From contig CAMGCA010000036.1 in NCBI GenBank assembly GCA_946011705.1, positions 1 to 10,908 on the forward strand: 10,908 nt of DNA, in the 5' to 3' direction. The position numbers were made by a program, and so were the translations under genes. This document shows positions 1 to 6,900 of this stretch, piece after piece; positions within the stretch are counted from its first letter, which is position 1; every line of letters starts with the position of its first letter. The DNA comes from an uncultured Clostridia bacterium. Its GTDB lineage: Bacteria > Bacillota > Clostridia > Oscillospirales > Oscillospiraceae. The notes beneath the pieces were generated by a model, which had not been told where the DNA came from, made no database searches, and worked only from the letters and a program-made list of their open reading frames with translations.

Positions 1-63
1 GCACACTGTATGTCTCCGCGCCAAAAACCAACCGGGCTCCCTCCCCTCTCCAGAAACATTGGA

Positions 64-1272
64 TCAGTGCCTGCAATAATACTCTATCAATGATTCCGGA
101 AGATGCTCCCGGATAAACGCGCTGCTTTCCGCCTGTTTGCTGGCGGAGCTGAGTGACATCGGAAGCGTCTCCATATCCCAGACATCCTTCGGTCCGGCTG
201 TATAAAGGTTCACGTTTGCCTTCTCCGGCAGGATGATCTCATTCTTCATTCCGTCCAGCGCCGCCCAGATCAGCCGCGCGAAGGCACTGTAGGGATGCGC
301 GGTGCAGTCCGGCGAACGAAGCTCCATTCTGCGGAACTCGCCGGACGCGGCCGGAACCCGGATCAGCATGGACCGGTTGTTGTTGGACCAGGAAATATAT
401 TTGGGAGCCTTGCAGACGCCAAGACGATTATACGACTGCACTGTGGGGTTCAGGAAGCGGGTCATGTCCGCCACATGGCACAGCACGCCACCGATCATGT
501 GCTTCATCCGGGTGTCACTGCTGCCCCGGACGGACATATTGATGTGGAAACCGCTGCCGGGCTGATCCGCAATGGGCTTGGGAGAAAAATCCGCGTAGAG
601 ACCATTGGCGGCAGCGATGGTTTTCACCACCGTGCAGAAGGTCACGGCATTGTCCGCAGCCGTCAGCGCATCAGAGTAACGAAAATCGATCTCGTTCTGT
701 CCAGGCCCCTGCTCGTGGTGGGAAGACTCCGGCTGAATACCCATCCGCTCCAGTGTCAGGCAAATCTCCCGGCGGACATTCTCACATTCATCATCGGGAG
801 ATACGTCCATATAGGTCGCCTGATCATAGGGAATATGGGTGGGTTCACCATTTTCGTCCTGCTTGAACAGGTAGAATTCCAGTTCAGAGCCGAAGAAAAA
901 GGTATAGCCCGCCGCGGCAGCGTCCGCAATCGCCTGCTTCAGAATGCTTCTGGTGTCGTGGATGAAAACCTTGCCGGACTGGTCGGTGACGGTGCAGAAC
1001 ATTCTGACAACGCTTCCATGCTCCGGGCGCCAGGGCAATACCGCGATGGTCGCGGGATCCGGGCGCAGAAACAGGTCGGAATGCACCTCATCGCCAAAGC
1101 CCTCGATGGCGGAAGCGTCAATGGCGATTCCGTACGCGAAGGCGCGCTCCAGCTCGTGGGGCATAATGGAAATATTCTTGTGCCGTCCCAGCACGTCACA
1201 GAAGGCAAGCCGGATAAACTTCACATCTTCCTCCTGAATAAACTGGATAACTTCCTGCGGAGTATACTTCAT
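64..1272 (-). CDS. glnA: Class I glutamine synthetase (GSI-alpha-like), short form
   Basis: Glutamate-ammonia ligase family protein of 402 residues, expected to make glutamine from glutamate, ammonium and ATP in the cytoplasm as a dodecamer. Seen: metal-binding glutamates in GSELEF (E130, E132) and in the EQGPGQNE motif (E187, E194), the GSGFH histidine (H243), the NRS arginine (R300), and MELR (E317, R319). The seven-residue spacing between E187 and E194 fits the GSI-alpha type, and no adenylylation-site NLYDLP motif is seen. The frame extends upstream to a TTG at 1311, but the ATG at 1272 is preferred because AGGTAGG lies just before it and family similarity starts there. Two oddities: the flap glutamate that normally closes the ammonium site is Lys (K288, in CKAP), and the C-terminus ends about 25-30 residues earlier than the usual ~440-residue enzyme. 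The family is certain; true glutamine synthetase activity, as against another gamma-glutamyl ligase activity, is likely but not proven. Confidence 0.88.
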   Translation of the reverse strand: MKYTPQEVIQFIQEEDVKFIRLAFCDVLGRHKNISIMPHELERAFAYGIAIDASAIEGFGDEVHSDLFLRPDPATIAVLPWRPEHGSVVRMFCTVTDQSGKVFIHDTRSILKQAIADAAAAGYTFFFGSELEFYLFKQDENGEPTHIPYDQATYMDVSPDDECENVRREICLTLERMGIQPESSHHEQGPGQNEIDFRYSDALTAADNAVTFCTVVKTIAAANGLYADFSPKPIADQPGSGFHINMSVRGSSDTRMKHMIGGVLCHVADMTRFLNPTVQSYNRLGVCKAPKYISWSNNNRSMLIRVPAASGEFRRMELRSPDCTAHPYSAFARLIWAALDGMKNEIILPEKANVNLYTAGPKDVWDMETLPMSLSSASKQAESSAFIREHLPESLIEYYCRH

Positions 1273-1306
1273 ACGCCTACCTGCTTTCTCAAAATAGTCG
1301 CGGTAA

Positions 1307-1322
1307 TTCAATCCCGATTGAA
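1307..1322. promoter_or_regulatory. Perfect 16-bp palindrome, candidate operator for glnA
   Basis: TTCAATCCCGATTGAA is a perfect inverted repeat with 7-base arms around a 2-base centre. It lies immediately downstream of the proximal minus-strand -10 box and overlaps the predicted transcription start near 1325. A repressor dimer bound there would block glnA initiation. It does not match the GlnR/TnrA box (TGTNAN7TNACA) known from bacilli, so no regulator can be named. It could also form a small hairpin in the glnA leader RNA. Confidence 0.45.
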
Positions 1323-1331
1323 GGTGAGACT

Positions 1332-1360
1332 ATTATAGCAGACCTAAAACGGAATTTCCA
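1332..1360 (-). promoter_or_regulatory. Proximal glnA promoter with extended -10
   Basis: Read on the minus strand, TGCTATAAT gives a perfect -10 (1332-1337) with the TGn extension. A 4/6 match to the -35 (TGGAAA, 1355-1360) lies 17 bases upstream. The predicted start is near 1325, leaving about 50 bases of leader before the ATG at 1272. That start leaves little room for initiation at the TTG at 1311. Confidence 0.6.
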
Positions 1361-1445
1361 TATTTTTACAAAAAATACTCAAAAAATAGATTATGTTGAG
1401 ATAAACCGCAAAAAAGGCCGGAAACAAGGACAAATCTTAAATTTC

Positions 1446-1463
1446 TTGACCATCTTTGACCAT
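1446..1463. repeat. Tandem TTGACCAT direct repeat, candidate regulator site
   Basis: TTGACCAT occurs at 1446-1453 and again at 1456-1463, a 10-base period of about one helical turn. On the minus strand it occupies roughly +1 to +19 of the distal glnA promoter. That spacing and position suit a protein binding two half-sites on one face of the DNA, but no specific regulator is recognised. Chance is possible in this AT-rich gap. Confidence 0.35.
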
Positions 1464-1470
1464 TGCTGGC

Positions 1471-1499
1471 ATTATATTCCATGTGATAACCTTTGTCAA
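1471..1499 (-). promoter_or_regulatory. Distal glnA promoter, perfect sigma-A consensus
   Basis: On the minus strand TTGACA (1494-1499) and TATAAT (1471-1476) are separated by exactly 17 bases, a full consensus match. Transcription would begin near 1464 and give a leader of about 190 bases running through the proximal promoter into glnA. It is arranged back to back with the glnN promoter, and the two -35 boxes are 37 bases apart. Confidence 0.7.
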
Positions 1500-1511
1500 T
1501 CTATCCAAAGG

Positions 1512-1527
1512 CAAAAAACTTTTTTTG
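1512..1527. promoter_or_regulatory. A6/T7 tract shared by the divergent promoters (UP-element-like)
   Basis: A run of six A and seven T (CAAAAAACTTTTTTTG) sits between the two -35 boxes. Measured from the predicted starts it falls at about -45 to -60 of the glnN promoter and about -48 to -63 of the distal glnA promoter. This is close to where UP elements contact the RNA polymerase alpha subunits. The tract should also bend DNA. The role is inferred from position and composition. Confidence 0.4.
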
Positions 1528-1536
1528 TGCAGGGTG

Positions 1537-1565
1537 TTGACAAACCGAGTATTCTGTTGTAAAAT
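1537..1565 (+). promoter_or_regulatory. glnN promoter
   Basis: TTGACA (1537-1542), a 17-base spacer and TAAAAT (1560-1565) make a near-consensus sigma-A promoter on the plus strand. The predicted start is around 1572, only a few bases before the terminator hairpin. Its -35 region TTGACAAA forms an 8-base inverted repeat with TTTGTCAA at 1492-1499, which is the -35 of the divergent promoter. Confidence 0.72.
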
Positions 1566-1574
1566 GCGCCACGT

Positions 1575-1624
1575 AAGGCAAGGATGTCTTTGAGCACAGG
1601 CTCATAGGCATCCTTGTCTTTTTT
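1575..1624 (+). terminator. Intrinsic terminator in the glnN leader (probable attenuator)
   Basis: Bases 1575-1589 pair with 1606-1620 (15 pairs, two of them G-U). After one T-T mismatch, TGAGC (1591-1595) pairs with GCTCA (1600-1604) around an ACAG loop, and the stem ends in a six-T run (1619-1624). This is a strong Rho-independent terminator lying after the glnN promoter and about 35 bases before the glnN start codon. It should cut most transcripts to about 50 bases unless termination is prevented. There is almost no RNA upstream of the hairpin to form a competing antiterminator, so a protein that binds the nascent hairpin or the polymerase is the simplest control model. Confidence 0.75.
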
Positions 1625-1659
1625 ATTAACAGCTATGATTTTGAAAGGGTGTTTATTCT

Positions 1660-3756
1660 ATGGGTACTATCTCCGATTATTTTGGCTGTCTGGTTTTTGA
1701 TGACCGCGTCATGAAGGCGAATTTAAGCTCCGATGTTTATCGGTCTCTGCGTAAGACCATCGAGCAGGGAGCCAAGCTGGACCCCAGTGTGGCCAACGCT
1801 GTCGCCGCTGCCATGAAGGATTGGGCCGTTGCCAACGGTGCTACCCACTATACTCATTGGTTCCAGCCCCTTACCGGCATTACCGCTGAGAAGCACGACA
1901 GCTTCATCTCCCCCGCTCCCGACGGCGGCGTGATCATGGATTTCTCCGGCAAGGAACTGATTAAGGGTGAGCCTGACGCTTCCAGCTTCCCTTCCGGCGG
2001 CCTGCGCGCCACCTTCGAAGCCAGAGGCTATACCGCCTGGGACCCCACCTCCTACGCCTTTATTAAGGGTAAGACCCTTTGCATTCCCACCGCGTTCTGC
2101 TCCTATGGCGGCGAGGCGCTGGATAAGAAGACCCCGCTGCTGCGCTCCATGGAGGCCCTGAACCGTCAGGCCATGCGGATTCTGAAGCTTTTCGGCAACA
2201 AGGATGTCAAGTGTGTCCGTACCTCCGTCGGTCCCGAGCAGGAGTATTTCCTGATTGACCGGGAGATGTACAACAAGCGCAAGGACCTGATTTACACTGG
2301 CCGCACCCTGTTTGGCGCAAAGCCTCCCAAGGGTCAGGAGATGGACGATCACTACTTCGGCGTCATCAAGCCCAGAGTCGCAGCCTACATGGCCGACCTG
2401 AATGAGGAGCTGTGGAAGCTGGGCATTCTGGCAAAGACCGAGCACAACGAGGTTGCCCCCGCTCAGCACGAGCTGGCTCCCATCTACACCACTACCAACA
2501 TCGCCACCGACCACAACCAGCTGACCATGGAGATCATGCAGAAGGTCGCCGCCAAGCATGGCCTGGTGTGCCTGCTCCATGAGAAGCCCTTCGCCGGCGT
2601 CAACGGCTCCGGCAAGCACAACAACTGGTCCATCGCCACCAACACCGGTGTGAACCTGCTGTCCCCTGGTGAGACCCCCTATGAGAACGCCCAGTTCCTG
2701 CTGTTCCTGTGCGCGGTCATCAAGGCCGTAGACGATTATCAGGATTTGCTGCGGCTGTCCGTTGCCACCGCCGGCAACGATCATCGTCTGGGCGCCAACG
2801 AGGCTCCTCCCGCTGTGGTGTCCATTTTCCTGGGCGATGAGCTGATGGCCATTCTGGATGCCATTGAGAACGACACCCCCTATGCCGGCACCCAGAAGAC
2901 CACCATGAAACTGGGCGTGGACGTTCTGCCCCGGTTCGCCCGGGACACCACCGACCGCAACCGTACATCTCCCTTCGCTTTCACCGGCAATAAGTTCGAG
3001 TTCCGTATGCTGGGCTCCTCCAACTCCATTGCCTGCGCCAACATGATGCTCAACTCCGCTGTGGCGGAATCTCTGAAGATCTACGCCGACCGTCTGGAGG
3101 GGGCTGAAGACTTTGAGACCGCCCTGCACGACATGATTAAGAAGACCATCAAGGATCACAAGCACATCCTGTTCAACGGCAACGGCTATGACGAGTCCTG
3201 GATCAAGGAAGCCACCGAAAAGCGGGGCCTGTGCAACTATCCCACTACCCCCGACTGTATGCCCCATCTGCTGGACGAGAAGAACGTGAAGATGCTCACC
3301 TCCCACAAGGTCTTCTCCGTTGCGGAGCTGGAGTCTCGCTGCGAGATCATGCTGGAGAACTACTGCAAGACTGTGCGCATTGAGGCCACCACCATGATTG
3401 ACATGGCCCGCAAGCAGATTCTTCCTGCTGTGGAGAGCTACGTCAGCGATCTTGCTAAGTCCGCCGCTGCAAAGAAGGCCGTTGCTCCCACCGCCGCCTG
3501 TGCCTATGAGACCGGACTGATTACAAAGCTCTCCGTTCTAACGGATCAGATCGCGGAGAAGACCGACGAGCTGGAAAGCGCGCTGCTGGTCCTGTTGGGC
3601 ATCACCGATACCAAAGAAGAAGCCTTCGCTATCCGGGATACCATCCTTGGAAAGATGGCAGCCCTGCGTGCCGTAGCCGATGAGGCTGAGACCCAGACCG
3701 CTGAAAAGTACTGGCCCTTCCCCACCTACGGCGACCTGCTCTTCGGCGTCCGCTAA
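1660..3756 (+). CDS. glnN: Type III glutamine synthetase (GSIII)
   Basis: Cytoplasmic ATP-dependent glutamate-ammonia ligase of the GSIII family, 698 residues, near the usual ~700-730. Seen: the GSIII N-terminal block including [11 protein letters not shown] (121-131) and [14 protein letters not shown] (146-159). The catalytic core follows, with GPEQEYF (E193, E195), [10 protein letters not shown] (E264, E271) and [14 protein letters not shown] (307-320). After that come the [19 protein letters not shown] arginine-rich ATP/glutamate segment and [10 protein letters not shown], and the protein ends in the typical FPTYGDLLF tail. The ATG at 1660 follows GAAAGGG at a suitable distance. It is divergent from a class I enzyme and upstream of the ammonium transporter, which fits a role in ammonium assimilation. 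The promoter and terminator ahead of it suggest expression set by antitermination. All catalytic motifs appear intact. Confidence 0.97.
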   Translation: MGTISDYFGCLVFDDRVMKANLSSDVYRSLRKTIEQGAKLDPSVANAVAAAMKDWAVANGATHYTHWFQPLTGITAEKHDSFISPAPDGGVIMDFSGKELIKGEPDASSFPSGGLRATFEARGYTAWDPTSYAFIKGKTLCIPTAFCSYGGEALDKKTPLLRSMEALNRQAMRILKLFGNKDVKCVRTSVGPEQEYFLIDREMYNKRKDLIYTGRTLFGAKPPKGQEMDDHYFGVIKPRVAAYMADLNEELWKLGILAKTEHNEVAPAQHELAPIYTTTNIATDHNQLTMEIMQKVAAKHGLVCLLHEKPFAGVNGSGKHNNWSIATNTGVNLLSPGETPYENAQFLLFLCAVIKAVDDYQDLLRLSVATAGNDHRLGANEAPPAVVSIFLGDELMAILDAIENDTPYAGTQKTTMKLGVDVLPRFARDTTDRNRTSPFAFTGNKFEFRMLGSSNSIACANMMLNSAVAESLKIYADRLEGAEDFETALHDMIKKTIKDHKHILFNGNGYDESWIKEATEKRGLCNYPTTPDCMPHLLDEKNVKMLTSHKVFSVAELESRCEIMLENYCKTVRIEATTMIDMARKQILPAVESYVSDLAKSAAAKKAVAPTAACAYETGLITKLSVLTDQIAEKTDELESALLVLLGITDTKEEAFAIRDTILGKMAALRAVADEAETQTAEKYWPFPTYGDLLFGVR

Positions 3757-3785
3757 CATTCGCTACCCTTTCATAGCTGCCAAAT

Positions 3786-3829
3786 GCCGTCCCGGACGGC
3801 CCGTGGGAGGGGGCTGACCACCCCCTCCC
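3786..3829 (+). other. Two GC-rich hairpins after glnN
   Basis: GCCGTC/GACGGC (3786-3800, 3-base loop) is followed by a perfect 9-base stem GGGAGGGGG/CCCCCTCCC (3805-3829, 7-base loop). They lie 30-75 bases after the glnN stop. No U-run follows, so a standard intrinsic terminator is not supported. They may protect the glnN 3' end, pause polymerase, or form part of the transporter gene leader. The 3' arm of the second hairpin contains CCTCC, which could pair with the transporter ribosome binding site GGAGG (3954-3958) if freed. Confidence 0.45.
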
Positions 3830-3860
3830 GGAAAGCGGCTTATGTTTACATGATTCAGTA

Positions 3861-3924
3861 CTTTCCCGGTTTGAGCCACGCGTCCAAATCGGGAAAGCCA
3901 TTTACGGGAGCTTTCATGGCTCCC
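3861..3924 (+). other. Structured leader of the ammonium transporter gene with competing hairpins
   Basis: Bases 3861-3873 pair with 3885-3897 (13 pairs, one G-U, 11-base loop), and GGGAGC (3906-3911) pairs with GCTCCC (3919-3924). A different fold is also possible in the same stretch: GAAAGC (3893-3898) with GCTTTC (3910-3915), or GCCAT (3897-3901) with ATGGC (3916-3920). The alternatives use the arms of both main hairpins, so they exclude each other. I see no promoter in 3757-3965, so this RNA is probably part of a glnN read-through transcript. It matches no riboswitch class that I recognise. Confidence 0.4.
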
Positions 3925-3965
3925 AGGGAAAAAGAGAAGAACCAAATTATTAAGGAGGTAAGATT

Positions 3966-6900
3966 ATGAGTGAAGTATGGAGTGTATGGTATCTGATCGG
4001 CGCGGCATTGGTTTTCTGGATGCAGGCTGGCTTTGCAATGGTGGAAGCCGGTTTTACCAGAGCAAAAAACACCGGCAATATCATCATGAAGAACCTGATG
4101 GACTTCTGCATTGGCACAGTTGTCTTCGTCCTGATCGGTTTCAGTCTGCTGATGGGTGAAGACCTGCTTGGCTTCATCGGCAAGCCCGGGTTCGACCTGT
4201 TCACCGCCTACGAAAGCTTCGATTTCTCCTGCTTCGTATTCAACCTGGTATTCTGCGCCACCACCGCGACCATTGTTTCCGGTGCCATGGCGGAGCGTAC
4301 CAAATTCCTGTCCTACTGCATCTATTCCGCAGTCATCTCCGCATTGATCTATCCCATCGAGGCCCACTGGATCTGGGGCGGCGGCTGGCTGGCAAGCCTG
4401 GGCTTCCACGATTTTGCCGGTTCCTGCGCCATCCACATGGTCGGCGGCATCTCCGCCCTCATCGGCGCGAAGCTGCTCGGACCGCGTATCGGCAAGATAA
4501 CCCAGGACGCTTCCGGCAAGATCGTAAAGGACAACGCCTTCCCCGGCCACAGCATCGCTCTGGGCGCTCTGGGCGTCTTCATCCTCTGGCTGGGCTGGTA
4601 CGGCTTTAACGGCGCTGCCGCGACCTCCGTCGGCCAGCTGGGTTCTATTTTCCTGACCACCACGGTTGCCCCTGCTGTAGCCACCGTTGTGTGCATGATC
4701 TTCACCTGGGTGAAGTACGGCAAACCCGATGTCTCCATGTGTCTGAACGCCTCCCTGGCGGGCCTGGTTGCCATCACCGCCGGCTGCGACGTTACCGACT
4801 GCCTGGGCGCTACCATCATCGGCGCTGTTTCCGGCGTGCTGGTGGTATTCGGTGTGTGGCTGCTTGACCACAAGCTGCGCATCGACGATCCCGTAGGCGC
4901 TGTTGCCGTCCACTGCATGAACGGTATCTGGGGCACCATCGCTGTGGGCTTCTTTGCCACCAGCACCGCTCCCGGCTATGCCGTTGCCAACGCTTCCGGC
5001 GAGACCATCGAGGGTCTGTTCTACGGCGGCGGCTTCCAGCTGCTGGGCCTGCAGCTGCTGGGCTTCGCTTCCGTGGCGCTGTGGACCGTTGTTACCATCA
5101 CTATCACCTTCCTGGTGATCAAGGCTACCATCGGCCTGCGTGTCACAAGAGAGGAAGAGATCACCGGTCTGGACGCTACCGAGCACGGCCTGCCCTCCGC
5201 GTACGCCGGCTTCGCCATGCTGCCTGACATGGTTGATGAGGACGCGCCCGTTGTCGTTACCGGCGATGTTCCCGCCGCCGAAGCAATTCCTGTCAAGAAG
5301 ATGCCGACTTTCGAGGATGGCACCACTCCCAAGTTGACAAAGATCGAGATTATCTGCAAGGAGTCCCGTCTGGAGAATCTGAAGAACGCGATGATTACCA
5401 TTGGTATTTCCGGCATGACCGTTTCCCACGTCATGGGCTGCGGCGCCCAGAAGGGCAAGCCCGAATACTATCGTGGTGTTCCTGTGGAAGCAAGCCTGCT
5501 TCCCAAGGTGCAGGTTGACATTGTGGTCAGTAAGGTTCCCGTCCGTACTGTCATCGAAACCGCTAAGAAGGTGCTGTATACCGGTCACATTGGCGACGGC
5601 AAGATTTTCGTATATGATGTCGAGAATGTCGTTAAGGTTCGTACCGGTGAAGAGGGCTACGATGCCCTGCAGGATGTAGAATGTTGTCGTTGGGGTGTGC
5701 GGCGTTTTGGGGCTCTCGCTCGGGTTGGTTTTAAGGAGGAAACAGATATGTGTTCCATTATTGGTTATTGCGGAAAGCCTCTGGACATGGCAGCGTTTCA
5801 GAAGGGCTTTTCCAGAACGATCTCCCGCGGTCCTGATGATTCCCGCATTCTGGATGTGGGCCAGGGCATTCTTGGTTTTCACCGTCTTTCCATTATGGGC
5901 CTGCATCCGGAGGGAATGCAACCCTTTACCCTGAATTCCAGCGCCGTTGTCTGCAACGGTGAAATCTACGGCTTCGAAAAATTCCGCAGCCAGCTGCGTG
6001 GCAAATATACGTTTAACAGTGACAGTGACTGTGAGATTCTGCTGCCCCTGTACTTTGAGTACGGCGTAAAAATGTTCTCCATGCTGGATGCCGAGTACGC
6101 CTGCATTCTGTACGATGGAGAAAAGAAACAGTTTATCGCCGCCAGAGACCCCATCGGCATCCGCCCGCTTTACTACGGCTACGATGCGGCGGGAACCATT
6201 GTGTTTGCCAGCGAACCCAAGAACCTGATGGGCCTTGTGAAGGAAATTCTCCCCTTCCCTCCCGGCCACTACTATGCCGACGGCAAGTTCGTGTGTTATA
6301 ATGATATCGCGGCGGTAGATTCCTATTGCCACGATGATCTGGAAACGGTCTGCGGAAACATTCACGACAAATTGGTAGCAGGCGTTCAGAAGCGTTTGGT
6401 TGCGGATGCCAAGGTTGGCTTCCTGCTCAGCGGCGGTCTGGATTCCTCTCTTGTGTGCGCAATCGCTGCCCGGGAAAGTGAAAAACCCATCAAAACCTTT
6501 GCCATTGGTATGTCCGGAGACGCCATTGACCTGAAATATGCCAAGCAGGTTGCCGATTTTTTGGGCAGCGACCACAAAGAAGTTATAATTTCTAAAGAAA
6601 TAGTCTTGCAGGCTCTGGAAAATGTGATAGAATTACTAGGGACGTTCGATATCACAACCATCCGTGCCAGCATTGGTATGTATCTGGTCTGCAAGTACAT
6701 CCACGAGAACACGGATATCCGCGTCCTGCTGACCGGCGAGATTTCCGATGAGCTGTTCGGCTACAAGTACACCGATTTCGCGCCCTCCGGAGAAGCTTTC
6801 CAGACGGAAGCCCAGAAGCGTATCCGGGAGCTGCATATGTACGATGTGCTTCGGGCTGACCGCTGCATCAGCGTCAACTCGCTGGAAGCCCGCGTCCCCT

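Noticed and set aside
1..63. Terminator for the minus-strand glutamine synthetase gene
   Set aside because: No convincing stem with a following U-run is visible in these 63 bases; it may lie beyond the window.
1273..1311. Upstream TTG start adding 13 residues to the class I glutamine synthetase
   Set aside because: No good ribosome binding site precedes it, it falls inside the candidate operator, and family similarity begins at the ATG at 1272.
1565..1605. ANTAR-type antitermination target (two hairpins with AxxGxx hexaloops) in the glnN leader
   Set aside because: The possible first hairpin (1568-1579) has loop ACGTAA without G at position 4 and would lie mostly before the predicted start. 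The second has a four-base ACAG loop. The match is too weak, although control by an antiterminator remains plausible.
1723..3306. A 527-codon minus-strand open frame inside glnN
   Set aside because: Gly/Val/Gln-rich translation without motifs; glnN on the other strand has all catalytic motifs intact.
3805..3835. Rho-independent terminator after glnN
   Set aside because: The 9-bp stem is strong but is followed by GGAAAGCGGC, not a U-run.
3845..3873. Promoter for the transporter gene based on TTTACA at 3845
   Set aside because: There is no acceptable -10 at 16-18 bases downstream (GGTTTG), and no other pair was found in the spacer.
3855..6575. A 906-codon open frame on the minus strand opposite the transporter and asnB genes
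   Set aside because: Its translation is low-complexity (rich in Gly, His, Gln, Asp) with no recognisable domain, and it lies opposite clearly conserved genes. It is a by-product of the codon bias of the plus-strand genes.
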